DNA of 64,000 nucleotides, taken from positions 1 through 64,000 of the forward strand of contig CAYFZR010000050.1 in the NCBI GenBank assembly GCA_964347835.1. Direction: 5' to 3'. The position numbers were made by a program, and so were the translations under genes. Source of the DNA: CAYFZR01 sp964347835 [NCBI: uncultured archaeon]. GTDB lineage: Archaea; CAYFZR01. The notes under the pieces were generated by a model. That model saw nothing but the letters and a program-made list of their open reading frames with translations. It made no database searches and was not told where the DNA came from. Shown in pieces: positions 40,910 to 49,976 of the stretch (its first letter is position 1; each line of letters begins with the position of its first letter).

Positions 40910-42115
40910 ATGAAGTATATATTGATTGTGGCGGATGGGATGTCTGATTATCCCGTTGAAGAGTTGGATGGTAAGACGCCTTTAATGCTATCTCAAAAAC
41001 CAAATATCGACAAAATAGCATTAAAGGGTAGATGTGGTCTCTTCAAGTCTATACCAAATGACTTGCCCGCAGGTAGCGATATCGCTAACCTATCAATACT
41101 TGGATACTATCCCAAAAAATATTATACTGGCAGAGGCCCTCTTGAGGCCGCAAGTATCGGTATATCTCTTGGAGAGTTAGATATTGCCTTCAGATGTAAT
41201 TTGATTACAGTAGAGAGTGGAAAGATTAAAGACTATAGTGCAGGACACATATCGAATGAGGAAAGTAAAGAGTTGATAGACGCCCTAAATCAAAAGTTTA
41301 GTTCCGAGAAAATTAGGTTTTATCCCGGTGTGAGCTACAGGAACATACTGATTTTAGAAGATGATGCCGACCTTAAAGAGATAGAAACCACACCACCTCA
41401 CGATGCTGTGGGTAAGGACATAAAAGATGTTCTCATTAGATCTAAAAGAGGTAATAAAATATTTTTGACGGATATCCTAAACGATATTACTTTGAATTCA
41501 AAAAATTTATTGGAATCGCACCCAGTCAATCTAGAAAGGGTAAGGGAAGGGGAAAATCCCGGTAATATGATTTGGCTATGGGGGCAAGGTAGATCCCCAA
41601 AAATGATCCCTTTCTCAGAGAAATATAACCTAAATGGTTCGATTATCTCTGCTGTTGACCTAATAAAGGGCATAGGCATATTTGCTAAAATGTGTATTAT
41701 AGATGTTCCTGGTGCAACTGGATACTACGACACAGATTATAAATCCAAGGCTAAATACGCTGTAAAGGCCCTTGAAGATTTTGATTTCGTTTTTTTACAT
41801 GTAGAATCTCCGGATGAGGCGGGTCATGCAGGAGACATCGAAGAAAAGATAAAAGCAATCGAAAGAATAGACAAATTTATAGTAGGGAGGCTAATAAATT
41901 TAAAAACCGAAGATCTCTCCATAGGAATTATGTCAGATCACCATACCCCAGTAACTGTGAAAACGCATGTTAAAGATCCAGTACCCTTTGCAATATATAA
42001 TCCGCTAAAAAAAGGAGATGATGTTAAAAAATTTGATGAGAAGTCAATAAGGAAAGGTATTTTTGGCTTAATTGAAGAAGAATTTATGGAAACTTTCCTT
42101 CAATTGAAAAATTAA
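40910..42115 (+). CDS. apgm: Cofactor-independent phosphoglycerate mutase, archaeal
   Basis: A 401-residue alkaline-phosphatase-superfamily mutase (aPGAM) interconverting 3- and 2-phosphoglycerate. MKYILIVADGMSDYPVEELDGKTPL gives the metal ligands; LPAGSDIANLSILGYYP near 55 carries the phosphoserine/threonine region; HVESPDEAGHAGDIEEKI near 300 and MSDHHTPVTVKTHVKDPVPF near 344 give the other metal ligands. The product of the reaction pathway feeds both glycolysis and serine synthesis; serB is immediately downstream. The leaderless start is discussed under its TATA box. Confidence 0.93.
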   Translation: MKYILIVADGMSDYPVEELDGKTPLMLSQKPNIDKIALKGRCGLFKSIPNDLPAGSDIANLSILGYYPKKYYTGRGPLEAASIGISLGELDIAFRCNLITVESGKIKDYSAGHISNEESKELIDALNQKFSSEKIRFYPGVSYRNILILEDDADLKEIETTPPHDAVGKDIKDVLIRSKRGNKIFLTDILNDITLNSKNLLESHPVNLERVREGENPGNMIWLWGQGRSPKMIPFSEKYNLNGSIISAVDLIKGIGIFAKMCIIDVPGATGYYDTDYKSKAKYAVKALEDFDFVFLHVESPDEAGHAGDIEEKIKAIERIDKFIVGRLINLKTEDLSIGIMSDHHTPVTVKTHVKDPVPFAIYNPLKKGDDVKKFDEKSIRKGIFGLIEEEFMETFLQLKN

Positions 42116-42142
42116 AATAGTATAACCAACCATTTTTGATCG

Positions 42143-43372
42143 ATGTCACAATTTAGAAGTATTCCAAGAAGTAGAATAAGCGATGAAGAAAGTAACATGT
42201 TTGTGGTAACCTTTACAGGTAATGCCCGTCCGGGATTAATAGCAGGAATAACCTCTGTTCTTGCAAAACATTACGTTAATATTGTAGACATCGAACAAAC
42301 AGTGCTACAAGGCCTATTTTTGATGTTTACCATAATAGATCTCAGAACAAGTGAATCTTCTTTCAAGGATGTTATGGAAGATTTGCGGCAAGAGGCGAAA
42401 AAATTAGGATTAGATCTCCAAATAACGCCTTATCATAGATATGCAGCATTGAGAAGATTAGAAAGAAAGAAATTATACGTGATAACCGTACTGGGTAAAG
42501 ATCGCCCCGGTATTGTCTATGCCCTATCCAGTTTGTTTGCAGACATGGGAGTAAACATTGAAAAAACCGCTTTAATTGCAAGAGGAGACATTATATCCTT
42601 ACAAATGACCATTGATATTAGGGATTACGATTTTTCATTGGTTAAGGAGAGAATCTCTAAAAAATGTGATGAGACGAGTCTAGATGCTGTGGTACAAGAT
42701 TATGATATTTACAAGAAGGAGAAACGCCTCATTGTTTTCGACATGGATTCTACTATCGTGGATGCTGAGATCATTAACGAACTTGCTAAGGCTGCTGGAG
42801 TTAGTGAAGAGGTCGAAGACATAACTAAACTCGCCATGCGCGGCGAAATCGATTTTGAACAATCTTTGAGGGAAAGAGTTAGCCTCCTTAAAGGCTTACC
42901 AGCAGGTGTACTCGAAAAAATCTCGGGAGATCTTAGCCTTACGCCGGGTACCGAAGAACTAATAACCACGCTTAAAAGAAGTGGATACAAAATAGCCTTG
43001 ATAAGCGGAGGATTCACTTACTTTACAGATAAAATAAAGGAAAAATTAGGATTTGATTATGCATTTGGTAATAAATTAGTTATAAAGGATGGAATAGTCA
43101 CTGGTGAAATAGAAGGTCCAATTATCGATGCAGAGGCGAAAGGAAGAATTATTAGAGAATTATCACAAATAGAGGCTATTTCTCCAGATCAAATTGTTGC
43201 TGTTGGTGACGGTGCCAACGACAGAATTATGTTACAAAATGCGGGCTTAGGCGTCGCATTTAACGCTGAAGAGATCCTCAGATATGTTTCAGATGGCTCC
43301 CTATCTAAGGAGAACCTTATTGGATTATTGAATGTCTTGGGCTTGTCTGATGTTGAGTTGAAGGGCGATTAA
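42143..43372 (+). CDS. serB: Phosphoserine phosphatase with two ACT domains
   Basis: A 409-residue SerB, the last step of serine synthesis (phosphoserine to serine). ACT domain 1 is at about 18-95 (VTFTGNARPGLIAGITSVLAKH), ACT domain 2 at 110-185 (VTVLGKDRPGIVYALSSLFADMG), and a HAD phosphatase domain from about 195 with VFDMDSTIVDAE (DxDST nucleophile), LISGGFTYFT and VAVGDGANDRIML. The ACT domains suggest feedback control by serine. It follows apgm and precedes bud32 by three bases, so it is probably co-transcribed with the KEOPS-related genes. Confidence 0.93.
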   Translation: MSQFRSIPRSRISDEESNMFVVTFTGNARPGLIAGITSVLAKHYVNIVDIEQTVLQGLFLMFTIIDLRTSESSFKDVMEDLRQEAKKLGLDLQITPYHRYAALRRLERKKLYVITVLGKDRPGIVYALSSLFADMGVNIEKTALIARGDIISLQMTIDIRDYDFSLVKERISKKCDETSLDAVVQDYDIYKKEKRLIVFDMDSTIVDAEIINELAKAAGVSEEVEDITKLAMRGEIDFEQSLRERVSLLKGLPAGVLEKISGDLSLTPGTEELITTLKRSGYKIALISGGFTYFTDKIKEKLGFDYAFGNKLVIKDGIVTGEIEGPIIDAEAKGRIIRELSQIEAISPDQIVAVGDGANDRIMLQNAGLGVAFNAEEILRYVSDGSLSKENLIGLLNVLGLSDVELKGD

Positions 43373-43375
43373 GTG

Positions 43376-43990
43376 ATGAGAATTATAGCAAGAGGAGCCG
43401 AGGCAGTTATTTACCTTAGAAAATGGCACGGAGAACAAGTTATAGAAAAAAGAAGAATTGAAAAGAAATACCGCGTATCCGATTTGGATGTTAGATTAAG
43501 ATCTGAGAGATCAAAGAAAGAGGCAAAACTTTTAAGACTGGCAAGAGAAAATGGCGTTCCAACCCCAATTGTTTTGGATATACTGTTAAGTGGTACTTCG
43601 ATTTTAATGGAATACATACCTGGTGAAATTTTAAGAGATACGTTAGGAGAGGTTAATAAGGAAGATAGAGAAGAAATTTGTGCAAGAATCGGAGATATGA
43701 TCGGAATACTCCACAGTAGAGACATGATACATGGAGATCTTACAACCTCAAATATGATTCTTCATGAAGATCTTATATACTTCATAGATTTTGGCTTAGG
43801 AGAGATCTCAAATTCTATAGAGGACAAAGGAGTTGACCTACACTTAATGAAAGAAGCATTTTATAGTACTCACCATGAAATCGCTGATTCTTGTTATTCT
43901 ACAGTCATAAATCATTACCTTAATAGAATGAGTGGCGAGGTTGTCGAAAGAGTAGAAGAGATCGAAAAGAGAGGTAGGTATGCCAGATAG
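43376..43990 (+). CDS. bud32: KEOPS kinase Bud32
   Basis: A 204-residue atypical kinase/ATPase subunit of KEOPS, which makes the universal t6A37 modification of tRNA. GAEAVIYLRKW near the N terminus, LMEYIPGEILRD near 78, MIHGDLTTSNMILHED near 118 (catalytic D) and YFIDFGLGEISN near 138 (DFG-equivalent) are intact. In many archaea it is fused to Kae1; here it stands alone with serB upstream and rdgB downstream, so kae1 must lie elsewhere. ATG 43376 gives MRIIARGAEAV, the conserved start. Confidence 0.93.
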   Translation: MRIIARGAEAVIYLRKWHGEQVIEKRRIEKKYRVSDLDVRLRSERSKKEAKLLRLARENGVPTPIVLDILLSGTSILMEYIPGEILRDTLGEVNKEDREEICARIGDMIGILHSRDMIHGDLTTSNMILHEDLIYFIDFGLGEISNSIEDKGVDLHLMKEAFYSTHHEIADSCYSTVINHYLNRMSGEVVERVEEIEKRGRYAR

Positions 43991-44552
43991 AAAAAATATC
44001 GAAAAAATAGCCATAGTTACCAGCAACATCGGAAAGATGAGAGAGTTCGAGGAGTTATTGGGCAAGCATCTGGAGTTAGAACAAATTAATGTTGAATGTC
44101 CAGAGATTCAATCGGACTCTCTTGAAGAGATATCTTGTTACTCAGCAAATTTTGCTTGCAAGAGCACAAATAGATCTGTAATAGTAGAGGATTCTGGTTT
44201 ATTCATTCATGCTCTTAAAGGATTTCCAGGACCCTACTCATCCTACGCGCAAAAAACCATCGGAAACGAAGGAATGCTAAGATTGATGAAAGGTATAAAA
44301 AATAGAAAGGCATGCTTCAAATCCGTCATAGGTTTTTGTTTGCCTATTGAAGAGCCCATTTCCTTTGAAGGAATCGTTAACGGGAACATATCCCATGAAA
44401 TAAGGGGAAAAGAAGGCTTTGGCTACGATCCCATATTTATTCCAGAAGGTTATGATAAGACCTTTGGAGAAGATGCAAAACTTAAAAATAGAATTTCTCA
44501 TAGGAAAAGAGCTATAGAGGGCTTTATCGCTTGGTTAGAGAAAAGAGATTGA
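43980..44552 (+). CDS. rdgB: XTP/dITP pyrophosphatase (RdgB/HAM1)
   Basis: A 190-residue house-cleaning NTP pyrophosphatase that removes XTP, ITP and dITP. IVTSNIGKMREFEELLG near residues 12-28 is the substrate motif; VEDSGLFIHALKGFPGPYSSYA near 67-88 and GYDPIFIPEGYDKTFGE near 144-160 complete the family pattern. It overlaps bud32 by 11 bases. The bud32-rdgB-rps15 order is common in euryarchaea. Confidence 0.93.
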   Translation: MPDRKNIEKIAIVTSNIGKMREFEELLGKHLELEQINVECPEIQSDSLEEISCYSANFACKSTNRSVIVEDSGLFIHALKGFPGPYSSYAQKTIGNEGMLRLMKGIKNRKACFKSVIGFCLPIEEPISFEGIVNGNISHEIRGKEGFGYDPIFIPEGYDKTFGEDAKLKNRISHRKRAIEGFIAWLEKRD

Positions 44553-44637
44553 TCCATGTCTAAATTGTTTTCTCAATATGAACATACATACCCAAATATT
44601 AAAATACCATTATAACAAATTTCCATGAGGTGAATGC

Positions 44638-45093
44638 ATGGCAAGAATGCACTCAAGAACAAGGGGATCTTCTAGATCTACGAGGCCTCCAAGAACTATT
44701 GCTCCAAGTTGGGTAGAATACTCAGCAGATGAAGTCGAGGAGTTAATAGTAAAATATGCCAAAGACGGTTACTCACAAAGTGAGATAGGTATTATCCTCA
44801 GAGATCAATACGGAATTCCGCAGACAAAACTTCTGACTGGAAAGAAGATTCAGAAAATCCTTCGAGAATACGATTTGGCACCCAAAATACCAGAAGACCT
44901 TGGAAATCTTATTAGAAGAGCTATAAGAGTAAGAAAGCACCTATTAGAGCATAAAAAAGATTTGCACTCAAAAAGAGGGCTCGCATTATTAGAATCTAAA
45001 ATTAGAAGACTTGTAAAGTATTACAAGAGAACCGGTGTACTCCCAGAAGATTGGAAGTATACTCCAGAGATGGCAGAACTACTTGTCGAATGA
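44638..45093 (+). CDS. rps15: Ribosomal protein S15
   Basis: A 151-residue archaeal uS15. The N-terminal extension ([35 protein letters not shown]) and the core ending [18 protein letters not shown] are typical of archaeal and eukaryotic S15/S13e. GAGGTGA lies five bases before ATG 44638. It is followed by recJ-like and pcc1, a conserved neighbourhood. Confidence 0.95.
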   Translation: MARMHSRTRGSSRSTRPPRTIAPSWVEYSADEVEELIVKYAKDGYSQSEIGIILRDQYGIPQTKLLTGKKIQKILREYDLAPKIPEDLGNLIRRAIRVRKHLLEHKKDLHSKRGLALLESKIRRLVKYYKRTGVLPEDWKYTPEMAELLVE

Positions 45094-45098
45094 TTTAA

Positions 45099-46496
45099 AT
45101 GCCTTTTCCTGATTTAAGAGAGGCTATTGAATGGATAGAAGACAGGAAAAATGAATGTTTTAGATGCGTCTCGCACTATGATGCGGATGGGTTATCTGCA
45201 GCAGGAATTTTGGCGAAATTGTTGGTTGAACTGAATGCAGATTTTCATTTTACCATTTTAAGGCAGCTCGAGAGAGAGACAATCAAAGAACTCGCAAAGG
45301 AGAGTTATTCTTCATACGTATTTACCGATTTTGGAAGCGGACAGTTGCCCCAACTGGAAGAAATCCTTTTGGATAACGGTAAAGAGGCTTTAGTCATAGA
45401 TCACCATCAGCCAGTAGAAATTGAGTCAAATAAATCTTTGTTGCATATAAATGCACATGAAATTGGCATAGATGGTTCAAGAGAGATCTCTGGCTCAGGA
45501 ATGACATATCTGATAGCCAGAGAAGTTGGTTCAAGGGATCTCTCTTACTTGGCTGTAGTAGGTGCTCTGGGAGACATGCAAGATAAAGATGGAAAACTTA
45601 TTGGAAAAAACAGGGAAATTTTGGAAGAATGTGAGAAAGAAGGCACAATAAAGTCAGAGATTGATCTTAGATTCTTTGGAAGATTTACGCGCCCCCTATA
45701 CAAGGCCATGGAGTACACGACTGATCCCTTCATTCCGGGAATAACTGGAAACGAAGAAGGATGTCTTTCTGCCCTTCAAGAGTTGGGAATCAAGGTTAAG
45801 GATGGTGAATCTTGGAGAAGAGTTGTTGACTTGGAGTTTGAAGAAAAAAAATCCCTTGCAACTTATTTATTGCTCAAAATTCTTGGGAATGCTCCTGAAG
45901 AAAGGGCAGAAAGTCTAATAGGAGAAGTCTATACAGTTTTGAATGAGGATGACAGGAGCGAGTTAAGAGACGCAAAGAGTTTTGCCACTCTCTTAAACGC
46001 TTGTGGAAGGAACAACCATGGCGGGGTAGGTCTCTCGATTTGTTTGGGTGAGCGGGATTCTATGTACAAACTCGCAGAAAATATTCTCTTGGAACATCGA
46101 AGATTGTTATCAGAGGGGATCAATCTATTGAATGAAATAAAAGTGTCTAAACTTGAAAATATTCAATACTTTCATGGAAAAGGAAAAATAAAAGATTCCG
46201 TAATCGGTACAGTTACAATGATGGGTCTTAGCGCGAGGATAATAGATATATCAAGACCGACGATTGCCATGACAAATACAGAGGAAAATCTAACAAAGGT
46301 TTCGGCAAGAACGATAAGAAAACTTTGCAGAGAAGGTGTAAATCTTGGATTAGCCATGAGAAAGGCATCTGAACAAGTGGGCGGAGAAGGCGGCGGTCAT
46401 GATGTTGCTGCTGGCGCAAAGATACCGATGGAGAAAGAACAAGAATTCTTAAAGGCTGTGGATAGTATTGTTGGAGAACAATTTGGTAAGAGTTAA
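45099..46496 (+). CDS. RecJ-like DHH nuclease (GAN family)
   Basis: A 465-residue DHH/DHHA1 protein like the GINS-associated nuclease of archaea. VSHYDADGLSAAGILAKLL near 23 and VIDHHQPVE near 105 carry the DHH metal ligands; GDMQDKDGKLIG near 150 is the next DHH motif. The DHHA1 domain near the C terminus has GGEGGGHDVAAGAKIP near 428. It probably degrades single-stranded nucleic acid in replication or repair. It is encoded between rps15 and pcc1, overlapping pcc1 by 14 bases. Confidence 0.88.
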   Translation: MPFPDLREAIEWIEDRKNECFRCVSHYDADGLSAAGILAKLLVELNADFHFTILRQLERETIKELAKESYSSYVFTDFGSGQLPQLEEILLDNGKEALVIDHHQPVEIESNKSLLHINAHEIGIDGSREISGSGMTYLIAREVGSRDLSYLAVVGALGDMQDKDGKLIGKNREILEECEKEGTIKSEIDLRFFGRFTRPLYKAMEYTTDPFIPGITGNEEGCLSALQELGIKVKDGESWRRVVDLEFEEKKSLATYLLLKILGNAPEERAESLIGEVYTVLNEDDRSELRDAKSFATLLNACGRNNHGGVGLSICLGERDSMYKLAENILLEHRRLLSEGINLLNEIKVSKLENIQYFHGKGKIKDSVIGTVTMMGLSARIIDISRPTIAMTNTEENLTKVSARTIRKLCREGVNLGLAMRKASEQVGGEGGGHDVAAGAKIPMEKEQEFLKAVDSIVGEQFGKS

Positions 46497-46725
46497 GTTG
46501 AAAATTAAGATAGAGGATGAAAGAATGCTGAAAACAGTTTTTAGAGCAGTTTCTCCTGAAAATAAGAGTGCGCCCAAGGACGTTATAATAAACAGTTGGA
46601 TAGATGGTGACGCCCTCCTTACAGAAATAGAGTCCGAAAACCTTCAAAGGCTAATTAGTACATTGGATGACCTACTAGACTCGATAATACTTAGTAAAAG
46701 ATGTATTTCTGTTATTGAAGAATAA
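46483..46725 (+). CDS. pcc1: KEOPS subunit Pcc1
   Basis: An 80-residue Pcc1-like protein, the dimerisation subunit of KEOPS for t6A tRNA modification. The family pattern is RVKLKIKIEDERMLKTVFRAVSPENKSAP followed by NSWIDGDALLTEIESENLQRLISTLDDLLDSI. TTG 46483 is preferred: GGAG sits six bases upstream and gives the usual strand; TTG 46498 and ATG 46525 are alternatives. It joins bud32 as the second KEOPS subunit in this window. Confidence 0.82.
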   Translation: MVRVKLKIKIEDERMLKTVFRAVSPENKSAPKDVIINSWIDGDALLTEIESENLQRLISTLDDLLDSIILSKRCISVIEE

Positions 46726-46762
46726 ATAATGGAAAGATGAGATTGAGAAATTTTTCAATTCG

Positions 46763-46978
46763 TTATATTTCTAACTTATGGGATATTAGATCTAAATGCC
46801 TCTCAATTTTTTGAAGTTCAGTAAGGAGGTCTTCAATAGTGTGGGTGGTTAATTTTTCCTCCAATTCTATAATCCTTTCTTCTAAGTCTCTGTTCTTTTT
46901 TGATCTCGCTAGTATATCCAAGACTACATCTTCGAGTCTTTTTATTCTATCTTCGAATTCCTGAATTTTCTCATCCAT
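46763..46978 (-). CDS. Small coiled-coil protein
   Basis: A 71-residue almost fully helical protein with heptads: IQEFEDRIKRLEDVVLDIL, then LEERIIELEEKL and LLTELQKIERHLDLISHKL. It is likely a coiled-coil oligomer. No signal, membrane helix or motif is seen, and no partner is evident. It stands alone on the minus strand between pcc1 and serS, both on the plus strand. Confidence 0.55.
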   Translation of the reverse strand: MDEKIQEFEDRIKRLEDVVLDILARSKKNRDLEERIIELEEKLTTHTIEDLLTELQKIERHLDLISHKLEI

Positions 46979-47228
46979 TTTAAGCCTCCGTCAAGGAACA
47001 AGTAGTCTTAAAGATCCTATTACAAGTATTCTAGTTCTCTTTCTTTTTTGAGGGCATATATATATTTCTATAAATGTATAAAAGATATGAAATAAACATT
47101 TTGCGCGAACTGAAATAAGAAAGAAAGGTTCATAAGTTCCGTTTAAAATAAATAGCAGGTCTTCGATATTATGATTTGGGCAAATCAAATATAAATATAC
47201 GAAGAAATAACAATTTAGAGGTTCATAG

Positions 47229-48509
47229 ATGTTAGATGTAAGATTATTTAGAGAAAATCCAGACCTAATTAAAAAATCTGAGAAAAAAAGATTTAGGGAT
47301 CCTAACTTGGTAGATGAAGTAATATTCTATGATAAGGAATGGAAAAAGGCACTGCAAGAACTAAATGATCTAAAAAATAAGAGAAATATTATATCAAGAG
47401 AGATATCCGTCCAAAAAAAAGGAGACGAGGGAGATATCTCATCCAAAATTGAAGAAATGCAAGAAATAAATAAGAATATCAAAAATCTGGATCTTAAAAC
47501 AAAAGAATTATTAACAAAAAGAGATGAAGTTCGTTATCGTATAGGGAACATCTTACATGATTCCGTTCCTATTGGTCCGGATGAATCTCACAATGAAATT
47601 ATCCGTGAGTGGGGGGAAATTCCTAAATTTGATTACGAGCCCAAACATCATGTAGATCTTGTATTAGATTTAGATGTGGCTGATTTAGAAAAAGCGGCTC
47701 AAATTTCAGGTTCAAGGTTTTATTATTTGAAAAATGACCTGCTTTTCTTGAATTTAGCCTTGATACATCTTGCTCTAAAGTATCTGGTTAGTACGGGTTA
47801 CACTCCCTTTTGGACCCCTTACATAATAAAAAAAGAGGTCATGAGAGCTGTTTCTGAGCTCGCAGATTTTGAAGAACAGTTATATAAACTAGAGGACGAA
47901 GATCTTTTTTTAATTGCGACTTCTGAACAAACACTTGGTGCTTTACATTTTAATGAGATTATTGATGAAGAAGATTTGCCTTTAAAATACACAGGATTCT
48001 CCTCCTGCTTTAGAAAAGAAGCTGGGTCCCATGGCAAAGATACGAAGGGAATCTTTAGGGTTCATCAGTTCGATAAAGTAGAGCAATTTGTATTTTGTAA
48101 ACCGGAAGATTCTTGGAATTTCCACGAAGAAATGATTCTACATGCTGAGAAATTATACCAGATGCTGGAACTCCCTTTTAGAATAGTAAATATTGCAAGC
48201 GGAGAAATGAACGATAATGCCGCGAAGAAATATGACTTAGAGGTTTGGTTTCCAAGTCAAAATACCTACAGAGAAGTGGTTTCTTGCAGCAATTGCACGG
48301 ATTATCAAGCAAGAAAACTAAATATTCGTTTTGGTAGGGTTGGTATGAAAAAAGACTTCGTACACACATTAAATTCGACTGCAATTGCCACAGAAAGGAC
48401 TATATGCTCTATACTTGAGAATTATCAGAGAGAAGATGGGTCAGTAGAGATTCCCAAGGTATTACAAAGACATATGGATGGAAGGAGAGAGATCGTACCT
48501 TTGCATTAA
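47229..48509 (+). CDS. serS: Seryl-tRNA synthetase
   Basis: A 426-residue class II synthetase of the common (not methanogenic-type) SerS form. An N-terminal coiled-coil tRNA-binding arm (about residues 30-105) starts MLDVRLFRENPDLIKKSEKKR. Motif 2 is FSSCFRKEAGSHGKDTKGIFRVHQFDKVEQF near 257, and motif 3 is NSTAIATERTICSILENYQ near 379. It is inserted between pcc1 and rps3ae. A TATA-like AAATATAAAT lies about 25-35 bases upstream, and GAGGTTCATAG precedes ATG. Confidence 0.96.
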   Translation: MLDVRLFRENPDLIKKSEKKRFRDPNLVDEVIFYDKEWKKALQELNDLKNKRNIISREISVQKKGDEGDISSKIEEMQEINKNIKNLDLKTKELLTKRDEVRYRIGNILHDSVPIGPDESHNEIIREWGEIPKFDYEPKHHVDLVLDLDVADLEKAAQISGSRFYYLKNDLLFLNLALIHLALKYLVSTGYTPFWTPYIIKKEVMRAVSELADFEEQLYKLEDEDLFLIATSEQTLGALHFNEIIDEEDLPLKYTGFSSCFRKEAGSHGKDTKGIFRVHQFDKVEQFVFCKPEDSWNFHEEMILHAEKLYQMLELPFRIVNIASGEMNDNAAKKYDLEVWFPSQNTYREVVSCSNCTDYQARKLNIRFGRVGMKKDFVHTLNSTAIATERTICSILENYQREDGSVEIPKVLQRHMDGRREIVPLH

Positions 48510-48550
48510 GTCAAAGTTCAATCAACCGAAAGTTATTTCTCACCGATAGA

Positions 48551-48559
48551 TTTATTAAG
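48551..48559 (+). promoter_or_regulatory. TATA box of rps3ae
   Basis: TTTATTAAG, about 30 bases before ATG 48587, with GTGATC between it and the ATG. The leader would be only a few bases long. Confidence 0.4.
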
Positions 48560-48586
48560 CGACTGTTTACCACATCTTGTGATCAT

Positions 48587-49180
48587 ATGGCAAAAAGAAG
48601 AAGAATCAGTCGGAAGGCAAAAGATACTTGGAAAGCAAAAAAATGGTACAAAGTAATATCTCCAGAAACTTTTGGTTCTACTCCAATAGGCGAAACTCCT
48701 AGTGACGATCCCTCAAAGCTCATAGGAAGGATCGTAGAGGTTACTCTTCACGAACTCACAGGGGACTTCAGCAAGAGTTACGTAAAACTAAGGTTTGAGA
48801 TCAATGACGTGAGGGGAGACAATGCTTATACAAAATTTATCGGTCATTCTCTGGCAAGAGATTACATTCGAAGTCTAGTAAGGAGAGGTTCAAGTAAGGT
48901 TGAAGGGATTACAGATGTCAACACAAAAGACCGGTACAAGATCAGGGTAAAAAGTCTGATATTTACCACTAGGAGAACTAAAACCTCACAAGAAAGCCTG
49001 ATCAGAAAAAAGATGTTCGAAACCGTAGAAAAAATAGCGCGTGAGAGACCTTACAAGCAATTTGTACAGGAAATTGTTTTGGGTAAACTAAGTGCCGATG
49101 TATATAAGGCAGCCCTTACAGTATATTCTTTAAGAAGCGTCGAAATAAGAGAGACAGAGGTCCTGATGGAACCCGCCTAG
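48587..49180 (+). CDS. rps3ae: Ribosomal protein S3Ae
   Basis: A 197-residue eS1 (S3Ae). The start MAKRRRISRKAKDTWKAKKWYKVISPETFG, SLIGRIVEVTLHELTGDFSKSYVKLRFEI near 45 and LRSVEIRETEVL near the C terminus match the archaeal protein. It sits in the small subunit platform near the mRNA exit. It is the first of a run with btpA and the DUF92 gene. Confidence 0.96.
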   Translation: MAKRRRISRKAKDTWKAKKWYKVISPETFGSTPIGETPSDDPSKLIGRIVEVTLHELTGDFSKSYVKLRFEINDVRGDNAYTKFIGHSLARDYIRSLVRRGSSKVEGITDVNTKDRYKIRVKSLIFTTRRTKTSQESLIRKKMFETVEKIARERPYKQFVQEIVLGKLSADVYKAALTVYSLRSVEIRETEVLMEPA

Positions 49181-49194
49181 TAAAATTATAAAAA

Positions 49195-49959
49195 ATGTCT
49201 AAAAAAATTTTTGGTGTCGTACACCTTCTACCTCTGCCGGGTTCTCCGAATTTTGAGGATTTTGATTCAGTGTTAGAGAGGTGCAAGATAGATGCGTCAA
49301 AATACTATCTAGCAGGCTTCGACGGAATAATAATAGAAAACTTTGGAGACATGCCCTTTGAAAAGGTGGGTAGAAAAGAAACCATTGCTTCTATGGCAAT
49401 AATAGCGAGCGAAATACGTAAAAGTTTTGATTTCTCCATAGGCATAAATTTGCTTAGAAACGATCCCATCGCATCTATCGCCATTGCCGGGGTTACGAAA
49501 TGTGATTTTGTTAGGATTAACATCCACGTAGGAACATACGTAACAGACCAAGGGATAATCGAGGGGAATCCAGGTAAAACTTTGCGATACAAAAGACTGT
49601 TTCCATTCATTAAAATATATGCGGATGTTCATGTAAAACACGCCTATCCCATAATGAACTTAGCAATCGAAGATGTTGCAATGGATTGCTGGAAACGGGG
49701 AAAAGCAGATGCCTTAATAATTACAGGAAAACAGACGGGGGAAAAAATAGACATTGAAGAGTTAAAAAGAGTTAAACAAATAGTAGAATGTCCCGTCTTT
49801 GCTGGAAGTGGCGTGGATAAGGGCAACATATTAGAAATACTTAAATATGCGGATGGAGTTATAATAGGAAGCCGCGTGAAACACAAGAACGATCCCAATC
49901 TTCCTGTTGATGAAGTAAAGGCGAACGAAATCATCAAGTTGGTTAATAGTTCTCTGTGA
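49195..49959 (+). CDS. BtpA family protein
   Basis: A 254-residue TIM-barrel-like BtpA/SgcQ family protein. GVVHLLPLPGSPNFEDF near residues 6-22 and DGIIIENFGDMPFEKVG near 43 are the family signatures, with ADALIITGKQTGEKIDIEELKR near 172 and PVFAGSGVDKGNI near 200. BtpA was first linked to photosystem I in cyanobacteria, but in archaea its role is unknown; the barrel suggests sugar phosphate or nucleotide-like substrates. ATG 49195 lacks a clear ribosome binding site. It lies between rps3ae and the DUF92 gene. Confidence 0.85.
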   Translation: MSKKIFGVVHLLPLPGSPNFEDFDSVLERCKIDASKYYLAGFDGIIIENFGDMPFEKVGRKETIASMAIIASEIRKSFDFSIGINLLRNDPIASIAIAGVTKCDFVRINIHVGTYVTDQGIIEGNPGKTLRYKRLFPFIKIYADVHVKHAYPIMNLAIEDVAMDCWKRGKADALIITGKQTGEKIDIEELKRVKQIVECPVFAGSGVDKGNILEILKYADGVIIGSRVKHKNDPNLPVDEVKANEIIKLVNSSL

Positions 49960-49976
49960 TGCGGAAGTGATAGATG

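Noticed and set aside
46979-47228. Possible small RNA in the gap before serS (GAACT and AGTTC arms, about 47110-47140)
   Set aside because: The arms are only five bases and no C/D or H/ACA boxes were found; the gap is otherwise promoter-like AT-rich sequence.
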